From NCBI RefSeq assembly GCF_011320115.1, contig NZ_JAANOZ010000005.1:202235-266234 (forward strand): a stretch of 64,000 bases of DNA, read 5' to 3'. Source of the stretch: Croceibacterium segetis. GTDB lineage: Bacteria; Pseudomonadota; Alphaproteobacteria; Sphingomonadales; Sphingomonadaceae. The translations under genes and the position numbers were made by a program. Shown piece by piece: positions 1 through 9,299 of this stretch. Every line of letters starts with the position of its first letter. Within the stretch, counting starts at the first letter, position 1. Under the pieces are notes generated by a model. The model was not told the origin of the DNA. It searched no databases and saw nothing but the letters and a program-made list of their open reading frames with translations.

Positions 1-3000
1 TTGTCGCGAGCCCTTCGGTCTTGCGGTCGAGCGCACCCCCGTCCTCGAGCGTCTCCATAAGCCGGGTTTGCGAGGCGACCGCCTTGGCGCCTCCGGTCTG
101 GGCGATCGACAGCGCGAGGGCCTGCAGCCGGTTGTCCTCGAGGACCAGCTCGGAGACGCTCTCCGTCATTTCGGCGAGCAGCGTGTTGCGCCGCGTTTCC
201 GAGAGGCGCCCGGCGCGCTGCGCGGCGATCAGCGCGATCTTGATATTGACCTCGTTGTCCGAGCAATCGACGCCGGCCGAATTGTCGATGAAGTCGGTGT
301 TGATGCGCCCGCCGTGGAGGGCGAACTCAATCCGCCCGGCTTGCGTCACGCCGAGATTGGCGCCTTCGCCGATGACCTTCGCGCGCACCTCCTCGCCGGT
401 GACGCGCAGCGCGTCGTTCGCCGGGTCGCCGACTTGCGCATCGGTCTCGCTGCTTGCCCGCAAATATGTGCCGATGCCCCCGAACCACAGGAGATCGACC
501 GGCGCCTTGAGGATCGCGTTGATCAGTGCATCGGGTTCGAACTCCCGCCGCTCGGTGCCGAGCGCGGCGGCCGCTTCCCTGGAGATGGCGATGCGCTTCA
601 TCGTTCGCGGGAAGATCCCGCCGCCCTTGCTGAGCAGCTTTTCGTTGTAATCCGCCCAGCTCGAGCGCGGCAGGCGGAACAGCCGCCGCCGCTCTTTCCA
701 GCTCGCTGTCGGATCCGGGTCGGGGTCGAGGAACACGTGCCGATGGTCGAAAGCCGCGATGAGCTTGAGCGATTTCGAAAGCAGCATGCCGTTGCCGAAC
801 ACGTCGCCGGACATGTCGCCGCAGCCGGCGACCCGCACCGGTTCGCTCTGCACGTCGACGCCCATCTCAAGGAAATGGCGCTGGACCGAAATCCACGCCC
901 CGCGCGCGGTGATGCCCATCTCCTTGTGGTCGTAGCCGTGCGAGCCGCCGCTGGCGAAGGCATCGCCGAGCCAGAAGTCGCGCTCCTCGGCCAGCGCGTT
1001 GGCCACGTCGGAGTAAGTCGCCGTGCCCTTGTCGGCGGCGACGACGAAGTAGGGATCGTCGCCATCGTGGACGACGACGCAGTCGGGATGGACGACCTTG
1101 TCGTTCACGATGTTGTCGGTCAGCGACAGCAGGCTGCGGATGAACACCTCGTAGCTCGCCCGCCCCTCGGCGAACCACGCGTCGCGGTGTTCCGCCGGAT
1201 CGGGCAACTGCTTGGGATAGAACCCGCCCTTGGCGCCGGTCGGGACGATGACCGCATTCTTGACCCGCTGCGCCTTCATCAGCCCGAGGATCTCGGTGCG
1301 GAAGTCGTCGCGGCGGTCGGACCAGCGAATGCCGCCGCGAGCGACCGGCCCGACGCGCAAGTGGATGCCCTCGACACGGCGCGAATAGACCCACACCTCG
1401 CGCCATGGCACGGGCTTGGGCAGGCCCGGCACACGGCTGGAATCGAACTTGAAGGCGATCGCTTCGCGCGAGGCGGGTGCAAAGGCGTTGGTTCGGACGA
1501 CCGCGCCGATGGTCGCCCAGTAGAGCCGCAGCAGGCGGTCGTCGTTGATCGCGACGACGTGGGCGAGGCCCTGGCGGACCGCCTCGTGGGCCTCTGCGCC
1601 GGCGGCCTGGCGGTCGCTCCCGAAATTGGGGTCGTGGCACACGTGCAGCAGCCGGACGAGCCCGCGAGTGACGTCGGGCGCGGCGCGCAAGGCATCGACC
1701 ACGGTGTAGATGGTGAATGGCAGCCCGCCCTGGCGCAGGTAGCGATAGAACGCGCGCAGCCAATTGGCCTCGCGCGATTCGAGCGCGGTGTCGACCACCA
1801 GCCGGTTGAACACGTCGTCTTCGGCGAGGCCGTTGAGCACGGCCGAGATGGCCAGCTCGATTGCATCGGCGCGTGCCAGGACGTCGGCCGGATCGTCGCC
1901 GCGGAGCACCAGCTTGAAATCGTGCACGGTGGCCTGCTCGCCGCCGACGAGCTGGGTCGGCAGCTCGGAAAGCACCCGGAAGCCGAAGTTCTCAAGCGCC
2001 GGAACCGCGTCGGACAGCGGCATCGAGCCGCCCTGCTGGTAGATCTTCAGGTGCAGTTCGCCTGCCGCATCGCTGGCGAGCCGGTAGAGCCGGGCATCGC
2101 GGCCGAGCGGGCGGTCGGGATCGAGCGGGGCGAGATGGCGCAGGCGTTCGATGTCGTGCGCCGCCTCGGCGGGGCCGAACACGCTGCGATAGCCCTGCGG
2201 GAAGGCGTCGGCATAGCGCGCGGCAAGCGCGGCGGCTCGGCCCGGTTCGGTGCTCGTCGCCAGCGCCCCTTCGACCGCCTCGCGCCAACCGAGCAGCATC
2301 GTCTGCAAACGGCGGCCGATCGCGGCCTGGTCGGGCGTGTCGTCATGGCGGCGGAAGTCCAGGACATAACGCAGCATCGCCAGGTTGCCGCCTTCGACGA
2401 TCAGGCTCCAGTCTAGCGTATCAGCCCTGGTTTCTTCTTCGAGGAGCGTCTGGACCTGTTCGCGCACCTCGGTCGAGAGGGTGTCGCGCGGGAGCCACAC
2501 GAAGGCGAACAAGTGCCGCGCGAGCGGCGCCGCGACGAGTTCGACGCGCGGGCGCGGGCGGTCGGCGAGCGCCATCATCGCAGTGGCGACGCGGGTCAGA
2601 TCGGCGTGCGCGAAGCCGATCACCAGGTCGTGCGGCAGCGATGTCAGCGCGTGGACCAGCGCCTTGCCGTCGTGGCTCATCGGCGCAAAATCGAACTCGG
2701 CCATCGTCGCGGCGAGCTGGCGACGCAGCACCGGGACCTCGTTCGGTGGGGTGCCGAGCGCGGCGCTGGTCCACACGCCGGCGTGAACCGACAGCGCTGC
2801 GACCCGGCCTTTCTCGCGCACCGGAACGATGAACAGGTCGAGCGGTACGCGGCGGTGGACTTTCGACAGGCGGTTGGCCTTGACGATCAGCGGGCCGGGG
2901 CCGCCGTTGGCGTCGAACCAGGCGAAGGCGCGCGCGTAGCTGTCGGCAGCGAGCAGTTCGCGGGCGCTCTTGCGGCAGATGCCGAGCGCCTCGCTGGTGC

Positions 3001-3622
3001 CTCCGCCGGGTTTGCGCGTGACGTGGCCCAGCAGCGTGAGCATGCCGCCGCCTAGCCAGCGGAGCAGCTCGGCGCCTTCGGGGTCGCCGAGCGAGTCGGC
3101 GTCGGCTTCGATCCGTTCGACCATCGACGGCCAATCGGCGACCGCGGCGCGGACGTCGCCGAGCGTCGTCGCGAGCGCCTTTTCGAGCGCGCGGCGCTCT
3201 TTGGCGTCGACCCGCGCGGTTTCGAGATAGATCATAGATTCCTGCGCCGGCGCGTCGTGGGGAAGCGCGATCAGCTTGCCGGCCTTGCGTTCGACAGGGA
3301 CGATCGGATGAACCAGCAAATCGATGGCCAGGCCCTCGGCTGCAATGGCGGCGGCAACCGAATCGACCAGGAACGGCATGTCGTCGTTGACCACCGCGAT
3401 GCGCATGAAGCGTCCGCCGGGCGCGCTGCGGAGAAGGAACGACGGCTCGCCGTCGGTCCGCACGAGCGCCGCTTCGAGGAGGAAGTCGGCGGCGTCGGCG
3501 AGTCGCTCGGCAGGCAACGCCGCTTCGCCGGGTAGCAGCGAAGCAGTCAATCGCTCGCGCAGCTGAAGAGCGAGAGCTTTCTGCGCTTTCGAGAGCCGCT
3601 TCTCCGCCTCGCCGTCCGCCAT
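1..3622 (-). CDS. gdhZ: NAD-specific glutamate dehydrogenase, 180-kDa class (C-terminus cut by window edge)
   Basis: Catabolic oxidative deamination of glutamate to 2-oxoglutarate and ammonia with NAD+. About 1,207 codons of a family that is normally 1,550-1,650 residues long are present; the missing C-terminus lies left of base 1. The frame is open from ATG 3622 (MADGEAEKRLSKAQ) to the edge. The N-terminal ACT-like regulatory part contains FMRIAVVNDDMPFLVDS near residue 75. The dehydrogenase core is recognisable at RVGPVARGGIRWSDR (about 760), then PTGAKGGF, a GCGDMSGDVFGNG stretch (about 935) and GEGANLGVTQ with NTDFIDNSAGVDCSDNE further on. It is the last gene of a minus-strand run after the LLM oxidoreductase (61-bp gap). 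A long open frame antisense to it is a GC-rich shadow. Confidence 0.96.
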   Translation of the reverse strand, partial: MADGEAEKRLSKAQKALALQLRERLTASLLPGEAALPAERLADAADFLLEAALVRTDGEPSFLLRSAPGGRFMRIAVVNDDMPFLVDSVAAAIAAEGLAIDLLVHPIVPVERKAGKLIALPHDAPAQESMIYLETARVDAKERRALEKALATTLGDVRAAVADWPSMVERIEADADSLGDPEGAELLRWLGGGMLTLLGHVTRKPGGGTSEALGICRKSARELLAADSYARAFAWFDANGGPGPLIVKANRLSKVHRRVPLDLFIVPVREKGRVAALSVHAGVWTSAALGTPPNEVPVLRRQLAATMAEFDFAPMSHDGKALVHALTSLPHDLVIGFAHADLTRVATAMMALADRPRPRVELVAAPLARHLFAFVWLPRDTLSTEVREQVQTLLEEETRADTLDWSLIVEGGNLAMLRYVLDFRRHDDTPDQAAIGRRLQTMLLGWREAVEGALATSTEPGRAAALAARYADAFPQGYRSVFGPAEAAHDIERLRHLAPLDPDRPLGRDARLYRLASDAAGELHLKIYQQGGSMPLSDAVPALENFGFRVLSELPTQLVGGEQATVHDFKLVLRGDDPADVLARADAIELAISAVLNGLAEDDVFNRLVVDTALESREANWLRAFYRYLRQGGLPFTIYTVVDALRAAPDVTRGLVRLLHVCHDPNFGSDRQAAGAEAHEAVRQGLAHVVAINDDRLLRLYWATIGAVVRTNAFAPASREAIAFKFDSSRVPGLPKPVPWREVWVYSRRVEGIHLRVGPVARGGIRWSDRRDDFRTEILGLMKAQRVKNAVIVPTGAKGGFYPKQLPDPAEHRDAWFAEGRASYEVFIRSLLSLTDNIVNDKVVHPDCVVVHDGDDPYFVVAADKGTATYSDVANALAEERDFWLGDAFASGGSHGYDHKEMGITARGAWISVQRHFLEMGVDVQSEPVRVAGCGDMSGDVFGNGMLLSKSLKLIAAFDHRHVFLDPDPDPTASWKERRRLFRLPRSSWADYNEKLLSKGGGIFPRTMKRIAISREAAAALGTERREFEPDALINAILKAPVDLLWFGGIGTYLRASSETDAQVGDPANDALRVTGEEVRAKVIGEGANLGVTQAGRIEFALHGGRINTDFIDNSAGVDCSDNEVNIKIALIAAQRAGRLSETRRNTLLAEMTESVSELVLEDNRLQALALSIAQTGGAKAVASQTRLMETLEDGGALDRKTEGLAT

Positions 3623-3683
3623 CGCCGCCCTGCCCTTCGTTACATTTGAAACGAGTTTGCGCGCCGCTTTAGTCGCACCTTTG

Positions 3684-4667
3684 TCATCGAGCAACGGCCT
3701 GCATCGTCAATTCAAGCGAGCGGCGCCGCGCCGCGGGATCGTGAGTCGCACCCGACACGATGATCTCGTCGGCGCGGGTTCGTTCGACGAAGCGGCCGAT
3801 TTTCGCCGCCACCGTCTCCGGCGAGCCCACCGCGCGCGCGACCGACAGCCGTTCGAGCATGGCCTGGGCGGACTCGGGCAGCGTGGCGCGATAGCCGGAG
3901 ATCGGCGGCGGCAGCTTGCCGGGATCGCCGCTGCGCAGGCGGACGAAGGCCTGGTCTTGCGACGAGGCAAGCAGCTCGGCTTCCGCGTCGGTATCGGCGC
4001 AAATCACCGTCATCGCCGCCATCGCGTGCGGCTGGGCGAATGCTGCGGAGGGACGGAACTGGGCGCGGTACGCTTCGAGCGCGGAATCGAGATGGTCGGG
4101 CGCGAAGTGACTGGCGAAGGCGTAAGGCAGACCGAGCCGCGCGGCGAGCTGCGCACCGAACAGGCTCGAGCCGAGAATCCACAGCTCCACATTCGCCCCG
4201 AAGCCGGGCGTCGCCTGGATCGGCAGGTCGATGTCGCCGGTGAAGAGTGCGCGCAGCTCGACGACGTCCTGCGGGAAATATTCGGCGGCGCGCCCAAGAT
4301 CCTTGCGCAGCGCCTGGGCCAGGATCGGCGCCGCGCCCGGCGCGCGGCCGAGCCCGAGGTCGACCCGGCCCGGGAACAGCGCGTCGAGGGCGCCGAACTG
4401 CTCGGCGATGACGAACGGATTGTGATTGGGCAGCATGATCCCACCCGCGCCGATGCGGATCGTGCGGGTGCAATGCCCGATATGCGCCAATACGACCGAC
4501 ACTGCCCCCCCGGCGATCCCCGGCGAGGCATGATGCTCGGCGACCCAGAAGCGTTTGTAGCCTGCCGCCTCGGCCGCCGCCGCCAGCCTGCCCGCCTCGG
4601 CTAGCGCCTCCCCAACGCCGCCGCCTTCGCGTACGGGCACGAGGTCGAGGACCGACAGCGGGATCAT
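3684..4667 (-). CDS. LLM-class flavin-dependent oxidoreductase (luciferase-like, MsnO8 type)
   Basis: 327-residue single-domain TIM-barrel protein of the bacterial luciferase superfamily, expected to use reduced flavin for oxidation of an unknown organic substrate. Recognisable features are the N-terminal strand IPLSVLDLVPV, the FWVAEHH motif (about 40-46), GAGGIMLPNHNPFVIAEQFG (about 73-92) and DLGLGRAPG, all typical of the LuxA/MsnO8 branch. Its ATG overlaps the stop of the upstream TPR gene by 4 bp (ATGA), so the two are probably translationally coupled. The physiological substrate cannot be inferred from the neighbours. Confidence 0.9.
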   Translation of the reverse strand: MIPLSVLDLVPVREGGGVGEALAEAGRLAAAAEAAGYKRFWVAEHHASPGIAGGAVSVVLAHIGHCTRTIRIGAGGIMLPNHNPFVIAEQFGALDALFPGRVDLGLGRAPGAAPILAQALRKDLGRAAEYFPQDVVELRALFTGDIDLPIQATPGFGANVELWILGSSLFGAQLAARLGLPYAFASHFAPDHLDSALEAYRAQFRPSAAFAQPHAMAAMTVICADTDAEAELLASSQDQAFVRLRSGDPGKLPPPISGYRATLPESAQAMLERLSVARAVGSPETVAAKIGRFVERTRADEIIVSGATHDPAARRRSLELTMQAVAR

Positions 4668-5449
4668 TGTCCGGCGCCTCCGATCTCGGCGAGATTGGCC
4701 CTGGCGCTCTTGGCCTCGGGACCGTCGGGCGCGAGCGCCACCACCGCGTCCCAGCTCTTGCGCGCGGCCTCGTCATTGCCGGCGAGCGCAGCGATCACTC
4801 CCGCCTCGAGGCCGACGGCGGGATCCTTCGGAGCCAGCCCGGCGGCGGCTTCGATCTGTGCCTGGGCGTCGTTGAGGTCGCCCCTGCGCCGCGACAGCGT
4901 CGCCGAGAGGAGCCAGACATCGGCGTTTTGCGGGGCATCGGCGCGCGCCTGCTGGAGAGTCGCGGCAGCCTCGTCGGCACGCTCGAGCCCGACCAGCGCG
5001 CGCGCCTTGTCGGCGGCGATCGAGCCGGCAAGCGGTTTGTCTTCGGCCAGCGCAGCGTCAGCGACCGCCTTGTCGAGGTCGGCCAGGGCCGTCGCAAGGT
5101 CGTTTCCGGCCAGCGCCGCGTTGCCAGCCATCGCGCCGAGACGCGCACGGACCGCGTAGTCGCTGCTCAGCGCCGCATCGCGCGCGGCGAGGAAGGCGTC
5201 GTGTGCGGCATCCCAGCGCAGTACGCTGACATAGGCCTGGCCTAGGCACTGATGCGGCAGCGCCTTGCCGGCACCGTTGGCTTCGATCAGCCAGAGGCCC
5301 GCGGTGGTGATGGCCGTCGCCGGGTCGGTCCGCGCCTGCGCGAGGCATTCGGCCAGCCGCGCCTGCTCTGTCGTATGCGCAGGCGCCGTGGCGACCGTGG
5401 CGGCCTGGGCAACGATCAGGGCGAGGGCGGAAAGAATCATCGAGGGCAA
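4664..5449 (-). CDS. secreted tetratricopeptide-repeat protein
   Basis: 261 residues. The N-terminus MPSMILSALALIVAQAATVA resembles a cleavable signal peptide, so the protein is probably periplasmic. The rest is alanine-rich helical repeat sequence of the TPR type, for example DLATALADLDKAVADAALAE, ADEAAATLQQARADAP and GDLNDAQAQIEAAAGLAP. No enzyme motif is visible; the role is probably protein-protein contact. It sits 3 bp downstream of the alpha/beta hydrolase and overlaps the LLM oxidoreductase by 4 bp, so it belongs to their operon. Confidence 0.8.
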   Translation of the reverse strand: MPSMILSALALIVAQAATVATAPAHTTEQARLAECLAQARTDPATAITTAGLWLIEANGAGKALPHQCLGQAYVSVLRWDAAHDAFLAARDAALSSDYAVRARLGAMAGNAALAGNDLATALADLDKAVADAALAEDKPLAGSIAADKARALVGLERADEAAATLQQARADAPQNADVWLLSATLSRRRGDLNDAQAQIEAAAGLAPKDPAVGLEAGVIAALAGNDEAARKSWDAVVALAPDGPEAKSARANLAEIGGAGQ

Positions 5450-5452
5450 CCT

Positions 5453-6196
5453 TCAGATTAGCCCGGCGACTGTGTGCAGCAGCAGGGCGATGTCCTGCTC
5501 GCGCGAGAGCCGGTGGTCGCCGCCTTTGACCAGCGTGACCTGCACATCTTGTGAACGCAGGGCGGCTGCGAGACGGAGCGATATCTCGGGGGGCACGTCG
5601 CCATCTTCCTGCCCGTGAAGCAGCCTGACGGGGCCGTCGAAGGGGATTTCGCCGTCCAGCTGGTGCAGCGCCTCGCCGTCGGCCCAGAAGGCCGCATGTA
5701 CCGGTGTCGGCTCGGGGCCATACGGATTGTCCAGCAGCAGCGTCTCGCCTGCAGCCAGGCGCGCCTTTTGCGCTGCGTCGTAGCCCCAGCCGGTGAAGTC
5801 GGGCGCCGCGGCAACGCCCACAAGCGCCGTCACGCGTGAGCCGAGCCGGCGCGCGGCAAGCAGCATCAGCCACCCGCCCATCGAAGAGCCGACCAGGACG
5901 ACTTGTCCGTCGAGCCGCGATTCGATGATCGCGACCGCTTCTTCAGCCCACCGAGACAAAGTGCCGTCGGCGAAATCGCCCGGACTCTCGCCGCGGCCCG
6001 AGTAATCGAACAGCAGACAACCGCGGCCGCTGCGCTCGCACCACTCGAACAGCGCGGTCGCTTTGCTGCCGGCCATGTCCGACATGTAGCCCGGTAGGAA
6101 TACCATCGCAGGGGCACCTCCCGCTGCCTCGCGGAAGGCGATCCGGCGGCCGTCGGACAAGCTGTGAAAACCGGCTTGGGGCACGCCCGGCCTCAT
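5453..6196 (-). CDS. alpha/beta-fold hydrolase
   Basis: About 247 residues counted from ATG 6196 (MRPGVPQAGFHSL); an in-frame TTG at 6220 would add eight residues but is less likely. The fold is clear: an oxyanion-hole region (MVFLPGY), the LLFDYSGRGES segment, the nucleophile elbow GSSMGG with Ser about residue 105, an acid in LLHGQEDGDVPPE and a catalytic His in KGGDHRLS. These are serine esterase/lipase-like proteins of open substrate range. It lies 34 bp downstream of the sugar transferase and 3 bp upstream of the TPR gene. Confidence 0.88.
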   Translation of the reverse strand: MRPGVPQAGFHSLSDGRRIAFREAAGGAPAMVFLPGYMSDMAGSKATALFEWCERSGRGCLLFDYSGRGESPGDFADGTLSRWAEEAVAIIESRLDGQVVLVGSSMGGWLMLLAARRLGSRVTALVGVAAAPDFTGWGYDAAQKARLAAGETLLLDNPYGPEPTPVHAAFWADGEALHQLDGEIPFDGPVRLLHGQEDGDVPPEISLRLAAALRSQDVQVTLVKGGDHRLSREQDIALLLHTVAGLI

Positions 6197-6230
6197 GGCG
6201 GCTGCGCCGCCTCGCCGCAAGGCTCGCGGC

Positions 6231-7646
6231 CTAGAAGGCGCGGTCGTGAAGCAGGACCATCGCGGTGGCGAGGAGAATGCGCACGTCGCGCAGGATGGTC
6301 CAGCCGTTGATGTATTCGAGGTCGGGCTGGAGCCGAGAGGTCAGATCGTCCTCGTGATCGGTCGCGCCGCGGAAGCCGCGGATCTGGGCCAGACCCGTCA
6401 GCCCTGGACGCAGCGAATGCCGCTGGCAGTAGCGCTGATCGACTTCCCAGAAGAGCTTTTCCCCGGCCAGCGATCCGGTCGCATGCGGGCGTGGGCCGAC
6501 GAGGCTCATGTCGCCTCTGAGCACGTTGAACAGCTGCGGCAGCTCGTCGATGCTGGTGCGGCGCAGCCAGCGGCCGACCCGCGTCACCCGGTCGTCGTCC
6601 TTGCTTGCCGAGCGGCGCCCGTCGCCATCGGCGCGATCGACTTTCATGGTCCTCAGCTTGTAGATCGAGAACAACTGATTGCGGCGGCCGACACGGTTCT
6701 GGCGAAACAGGATCGGGCCGCCATCTTCCACTTTGATGGCGGCGGCGGCGATGGCCAGGATCGGCAACGCGACGATCAACGCGGCGACCGATACGGAGAC
6801 GTCGAGCAGCCGCTTCGCAGCGCGGGCGCGCAGGCCCAGCGGACCGGCCGAGACGAGCAGCGTGGTCGTATTGATCTCGGCTCGCTGGATCACCCCGAGC
6901 GCGCCGATCTCGCGCATGAACTCAAACAGCACCTCGCCGTGAACCCCGGCGCCTTTCAAGACGTTCGCCCACTCGAGGCGCCGCTCAGGCGGGCAGCTGA
7001 CGATGACCTGGTCCATGTTGCGGACGTGGCGCGCCAGAAGGTCGAGCGCGTGGGGATCGTCGAGGGCCGGGCGCAAGCCTCGTTCCCGGGCGTTGACGAA
7101 GAAGCTGTCGGGCAAGCTGAAAGCTGGCTCACCGTCGCCGATAACGAGCACATTGAGCGGATTCCCACCCAGCCGGTGCCGGATTATCCCGCCCGCCGCC
7201 CGCCGCGATCCGATGAACATCAGCCCGGTGATGAGTACGGCGATGATGTAAGGTGATGCGTGAAAAGGTGGTATGCAACCAGACGAAGTAAATGATGAAA
7301 TTGGACAGCGCCGTGGAAATGGCCAAGGCTGCCGGCGCACGGATCGCTCCGAGCCTCCAGTCCTTGAGCGAGTCCAAGGTGTAGCTCCCGTTGTACAGCA
7401 CGATGGTAAGGAAGTTCGGTAACGGCAACTGCGCCGGGAGGGTCACTTCTGCCAGCGTGTTCTGGCGGAAGAAGGCCATGCCTTGGTAAGGGTAATCGGC
7501 AATCAGGTAAGCCGCGAACAATACCGCAGTGTCGGCCACCATCTGTCCGAGATAGAAGCGAAGTCACCGGCGCTCGAGCGAAGTCGATAAGCCGGTGGCG
7601 GGCCTTCCTCGGATTCCACTATTTGCTCGATCAATGGCAAGTTCAT
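6231..7646 (-). pseudogene. exopolysaccharide polyprenyl-phosphate sugar-1-P transferase, interrupted by two compensating frameshifts
   Basis: Encodes in three pieces an initiating glycosyltransferase (WcaJ/GumD-like, about 470 residues) that would transfer a hexose-1-phosphate to undecaprenyl phosphate at the inner membrane. Piece 1 (from ATG 7646, MNLPLIEQIVESEEG) ends near 7560. Piece 2 (to about 7266) is in another frame and holds the membrane helices (RFYLGQMVADTAVLFAAYL, LAISTALSNFIIYFVW). Piece 3 (about 7266-6231) returns to the first frame with a further helix (YIIAVLITGLMFIGS), a Rossmann-like CoA-binding region and the catalytic bac_transf domain ([48 protein letters not shown]). 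Both shifts are at T runs, so base-call error is as likely as a real pseudogene. Confidence 0.8.
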
Positions 7647-7749
7647 CGCTTCGGCCCCGCAACTCCGGCTGAAGCGACTACCTAGGTAACCATCGGCCAC
7701 TGACAAGCCAAAGAAGCCGCCGGCGGAAGCCTGTCTCAATTCCAACAGG

Positions 7750-8805
7750 TCAGCGGTTTTTCGGTTGATTTACTGGTTTGCGCGCGATTTCAGATAGTTC
7801 CTGCGCCAACAAGGTTTCGGCGGCTGCGCTATTGCCCAGCAGCGTGCGGTGGGTGGCGGCAAGTCGCCTCACCAATCGGTCGAGCCGCTTGCCGCGCCAG
7901 AAGGCCAGCTGGGCCTTGAGATCGCCGGCATCGCGCCAGAATATGCGCCCCGAACGGCGCTCGCCGTCGACGAATTCGCCGATGTTCGAACGCGTCCCGA
8001 GCCGCCCGGCCAGTTGGGCCAGCTGGGCCGCCCGCCGTTCGAACGCCAGCAACACGCCGACGGCACCCAGCGACAGCTCGCGCATGCGCCTGAGCTCGGC
8101 GGGAACGCGCGCGGCGTCGCCTGACAGCACCGCGTTGACGAGCGGCATGAAGCCTTCTTCCTCTGTCCCCGCGCCGATGGCGTCGAGATCTTCGCCGCGA
8201 ACCTCTTTCGGCGCTTGCGGCGAGGCGTCGCAATAGAGCGCCAGCTTGTCGATCTCCGACTGCGCGAGGCGCAAGTCGAGCCCGCAGGCGCGCGCGATCC
8301 GTTCGTGGAGGCCGCCGGTCATCTTGAGCCCGGCGGCCCCGGCCATTCGGCTCACCTCGGCGGCTATCGTGGACAGATCCGGAGGGTAGAACATGGCAAC
8401 CAGCGCATCGCCACGCTTTTCGAGTAGCTTGGCGGTGCGTGACTTGTCGGTCGCCGCGCTGGCCACGATCAGAACCGGGCAGGCTCCGTCGCCGTCGCCG
8501 GCGTCGATCGTCTCGAGCAGCAGGCGCACCGCGTCCTGCACGTCGTCGCCGTTGGCGCGGACATAGATGTGCCGCGCGTCGCCGAACAACGAGCCGGAGC
8601 GGGACTCGTCGCCGAGCCGGGCGGGGTCGGGCCGCAGCTCGCCCCCCGAGAGCTCGAGCCGCTCACCGGCATCGGGCAGCAACGCGGCGATGGCCGTTGC
8701 GGCTGCCGCGGCACCGGCCTCGTCGGGACCGCAGAAGAAGAAGATCCGGCACTCGCGGGCGGCGCGCGGCGCGACCTGGCGGAAGTCCTTCTGGGTGGCC
8801 TTCAC
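7750..8805 (-). CDS. holA: DNA polymerase III, delta subunit
   Basis: Clamp-loader delta subunit that opens the beta clamp. 351 residues when started at the GTG 8805 ([10 protein letters not shown]), which overlaps the lptE stop as GTGA. Family marks are the N-terminal CRIFFFCGPDEAGAAAAA stretch, where other deltas have the degenerate nucleotide-binding fold, the beta-clamp-contact region around HIYVRANGDD, the long helical lid with LRLAQSEIDKLALYC, and the C-terminal collar helices (FWRGKRLDRLVRRL). The frame stays open further upstream, but that part is a shadow of lptE. It is the last gene of the DUF3576-leuS-lptE-holA operon. Confidence 0.92.
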   Translation of the reverse strand: MKATQKDFRQVAPRAARECRIFFFCGPDEAGAAAAATAIAALLPDAGERLELSGGELRPDPARLGDESRSGSLFGDARHIYVRANGDDVQDAVRLLLETIDAGDGDGACPVLIVASAATDKSRTAKLLEKRGDALVAMFYPPDLSTIAAEVSRMAGAAGLKMTGGLHERIARACGLDLRLAQSEIDKLALYCDASPQAPKEVRGEDLDAIGAGTEEEGFMPLVNAVLSGDAARVPAELRRMRELSLGAVGVLLAFERRAAQLAQLAGRLGTRSNIGEFVDGERRSGRIFWRDAGDLKAQLAFWRGKRLDRLVRRLAATHRTLLGNSAAAETLLAQELSEIARKPVNQPKNR

Positions 8806-9299
8806 GACTGAGGCGAGCGCAGCGCCAGCGCGAGCCGGGCGACTATTCGGTCGGCGACGTCTCTCGACAGGTTTTCGAGCGCGGTGTTCTCCGCGGCGAT
8901 GGTAGCGTACTCGCTCGAGACCACGTCGATGCCGGCATCCGAGCCGGCCGAAGCGTCGAGCACGATCTCGCCGCTCGCCAGGTCGACCAGCTGGTAGCGC
9001 GCGCGTAGCGTGCGCCGTTCTCGGCCGATGGTGTCGTCGCTGATCAGGCCGAGGCCCTGGAGCTTGTCGTCGAGCAACACGTCGAGCCGGTAGCGCGGCG
9101 CCCCGCGGGTGCCCGACTGCTCGAGCCGGTCGTTGAGCGCATTGCGCACCAGCCAGCCGGCCTTGCCCTGGATCGGCGAAACCTCGATCGCAGCGAGGCC
9201 CTGCGACACCGCGCCCCCGCTGCCGCCGGCATACATCGGCCGCAAGCCGCAACCGGTCAGCGCCAGCAGCGCGGCGAGGGGGAGCGCGAGACGTCTCAT
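8802..9299 (-). CDS. lptE: LPS-assembly lipoprotein LptE
   Basis: 165-residue outer-membrane lipoprotein that plugs the LptD barrel during lipopolysaccharide export. The N-terminus [23 protein letters not shown] has a classical lipobox (LTGC) and the GLRPMY start of mature alphaproteobacterial LptE. Later segments such as [20 protein letters not shown] and [16 protein letters not shown] fit the family. Its ATG overlaps the leuS stop (ATGA) and its own stop overlaps the holA GTG, so all three genes are coupled. Confidence 0.93.
   Translation of the reverse strand: MRRLALPLAALLALTGCGLRPMYAGGSGGAVSQGLAAIEVSPIQGKAGWLVRNALNDRLEQSGTRGAPRYRLDVLLDDKLQGLGLISDDTIGRERRTLRARYQLVDLASGEIVLDASAGSDAGIDVVSSEYATIAAENTALENLSRDVADRIVARLALALRSPQS

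Noticed and set aside
68..2416. 782-codon open frame on the plus strand
   Set aside because: It lies antisense to the NAD-glutamate dehydrogenase and its translation is dominated by Arg/Ala/Asp/Val repeats without motifs, a known effect of GC-rich codon use.
8806..9252. N-terminal extension of holA in the same frame
   Set aside because: It is the out-of-frame shadow of lptE; the GTG at 8805 fits the conserved domain and the 4-bp overlap.
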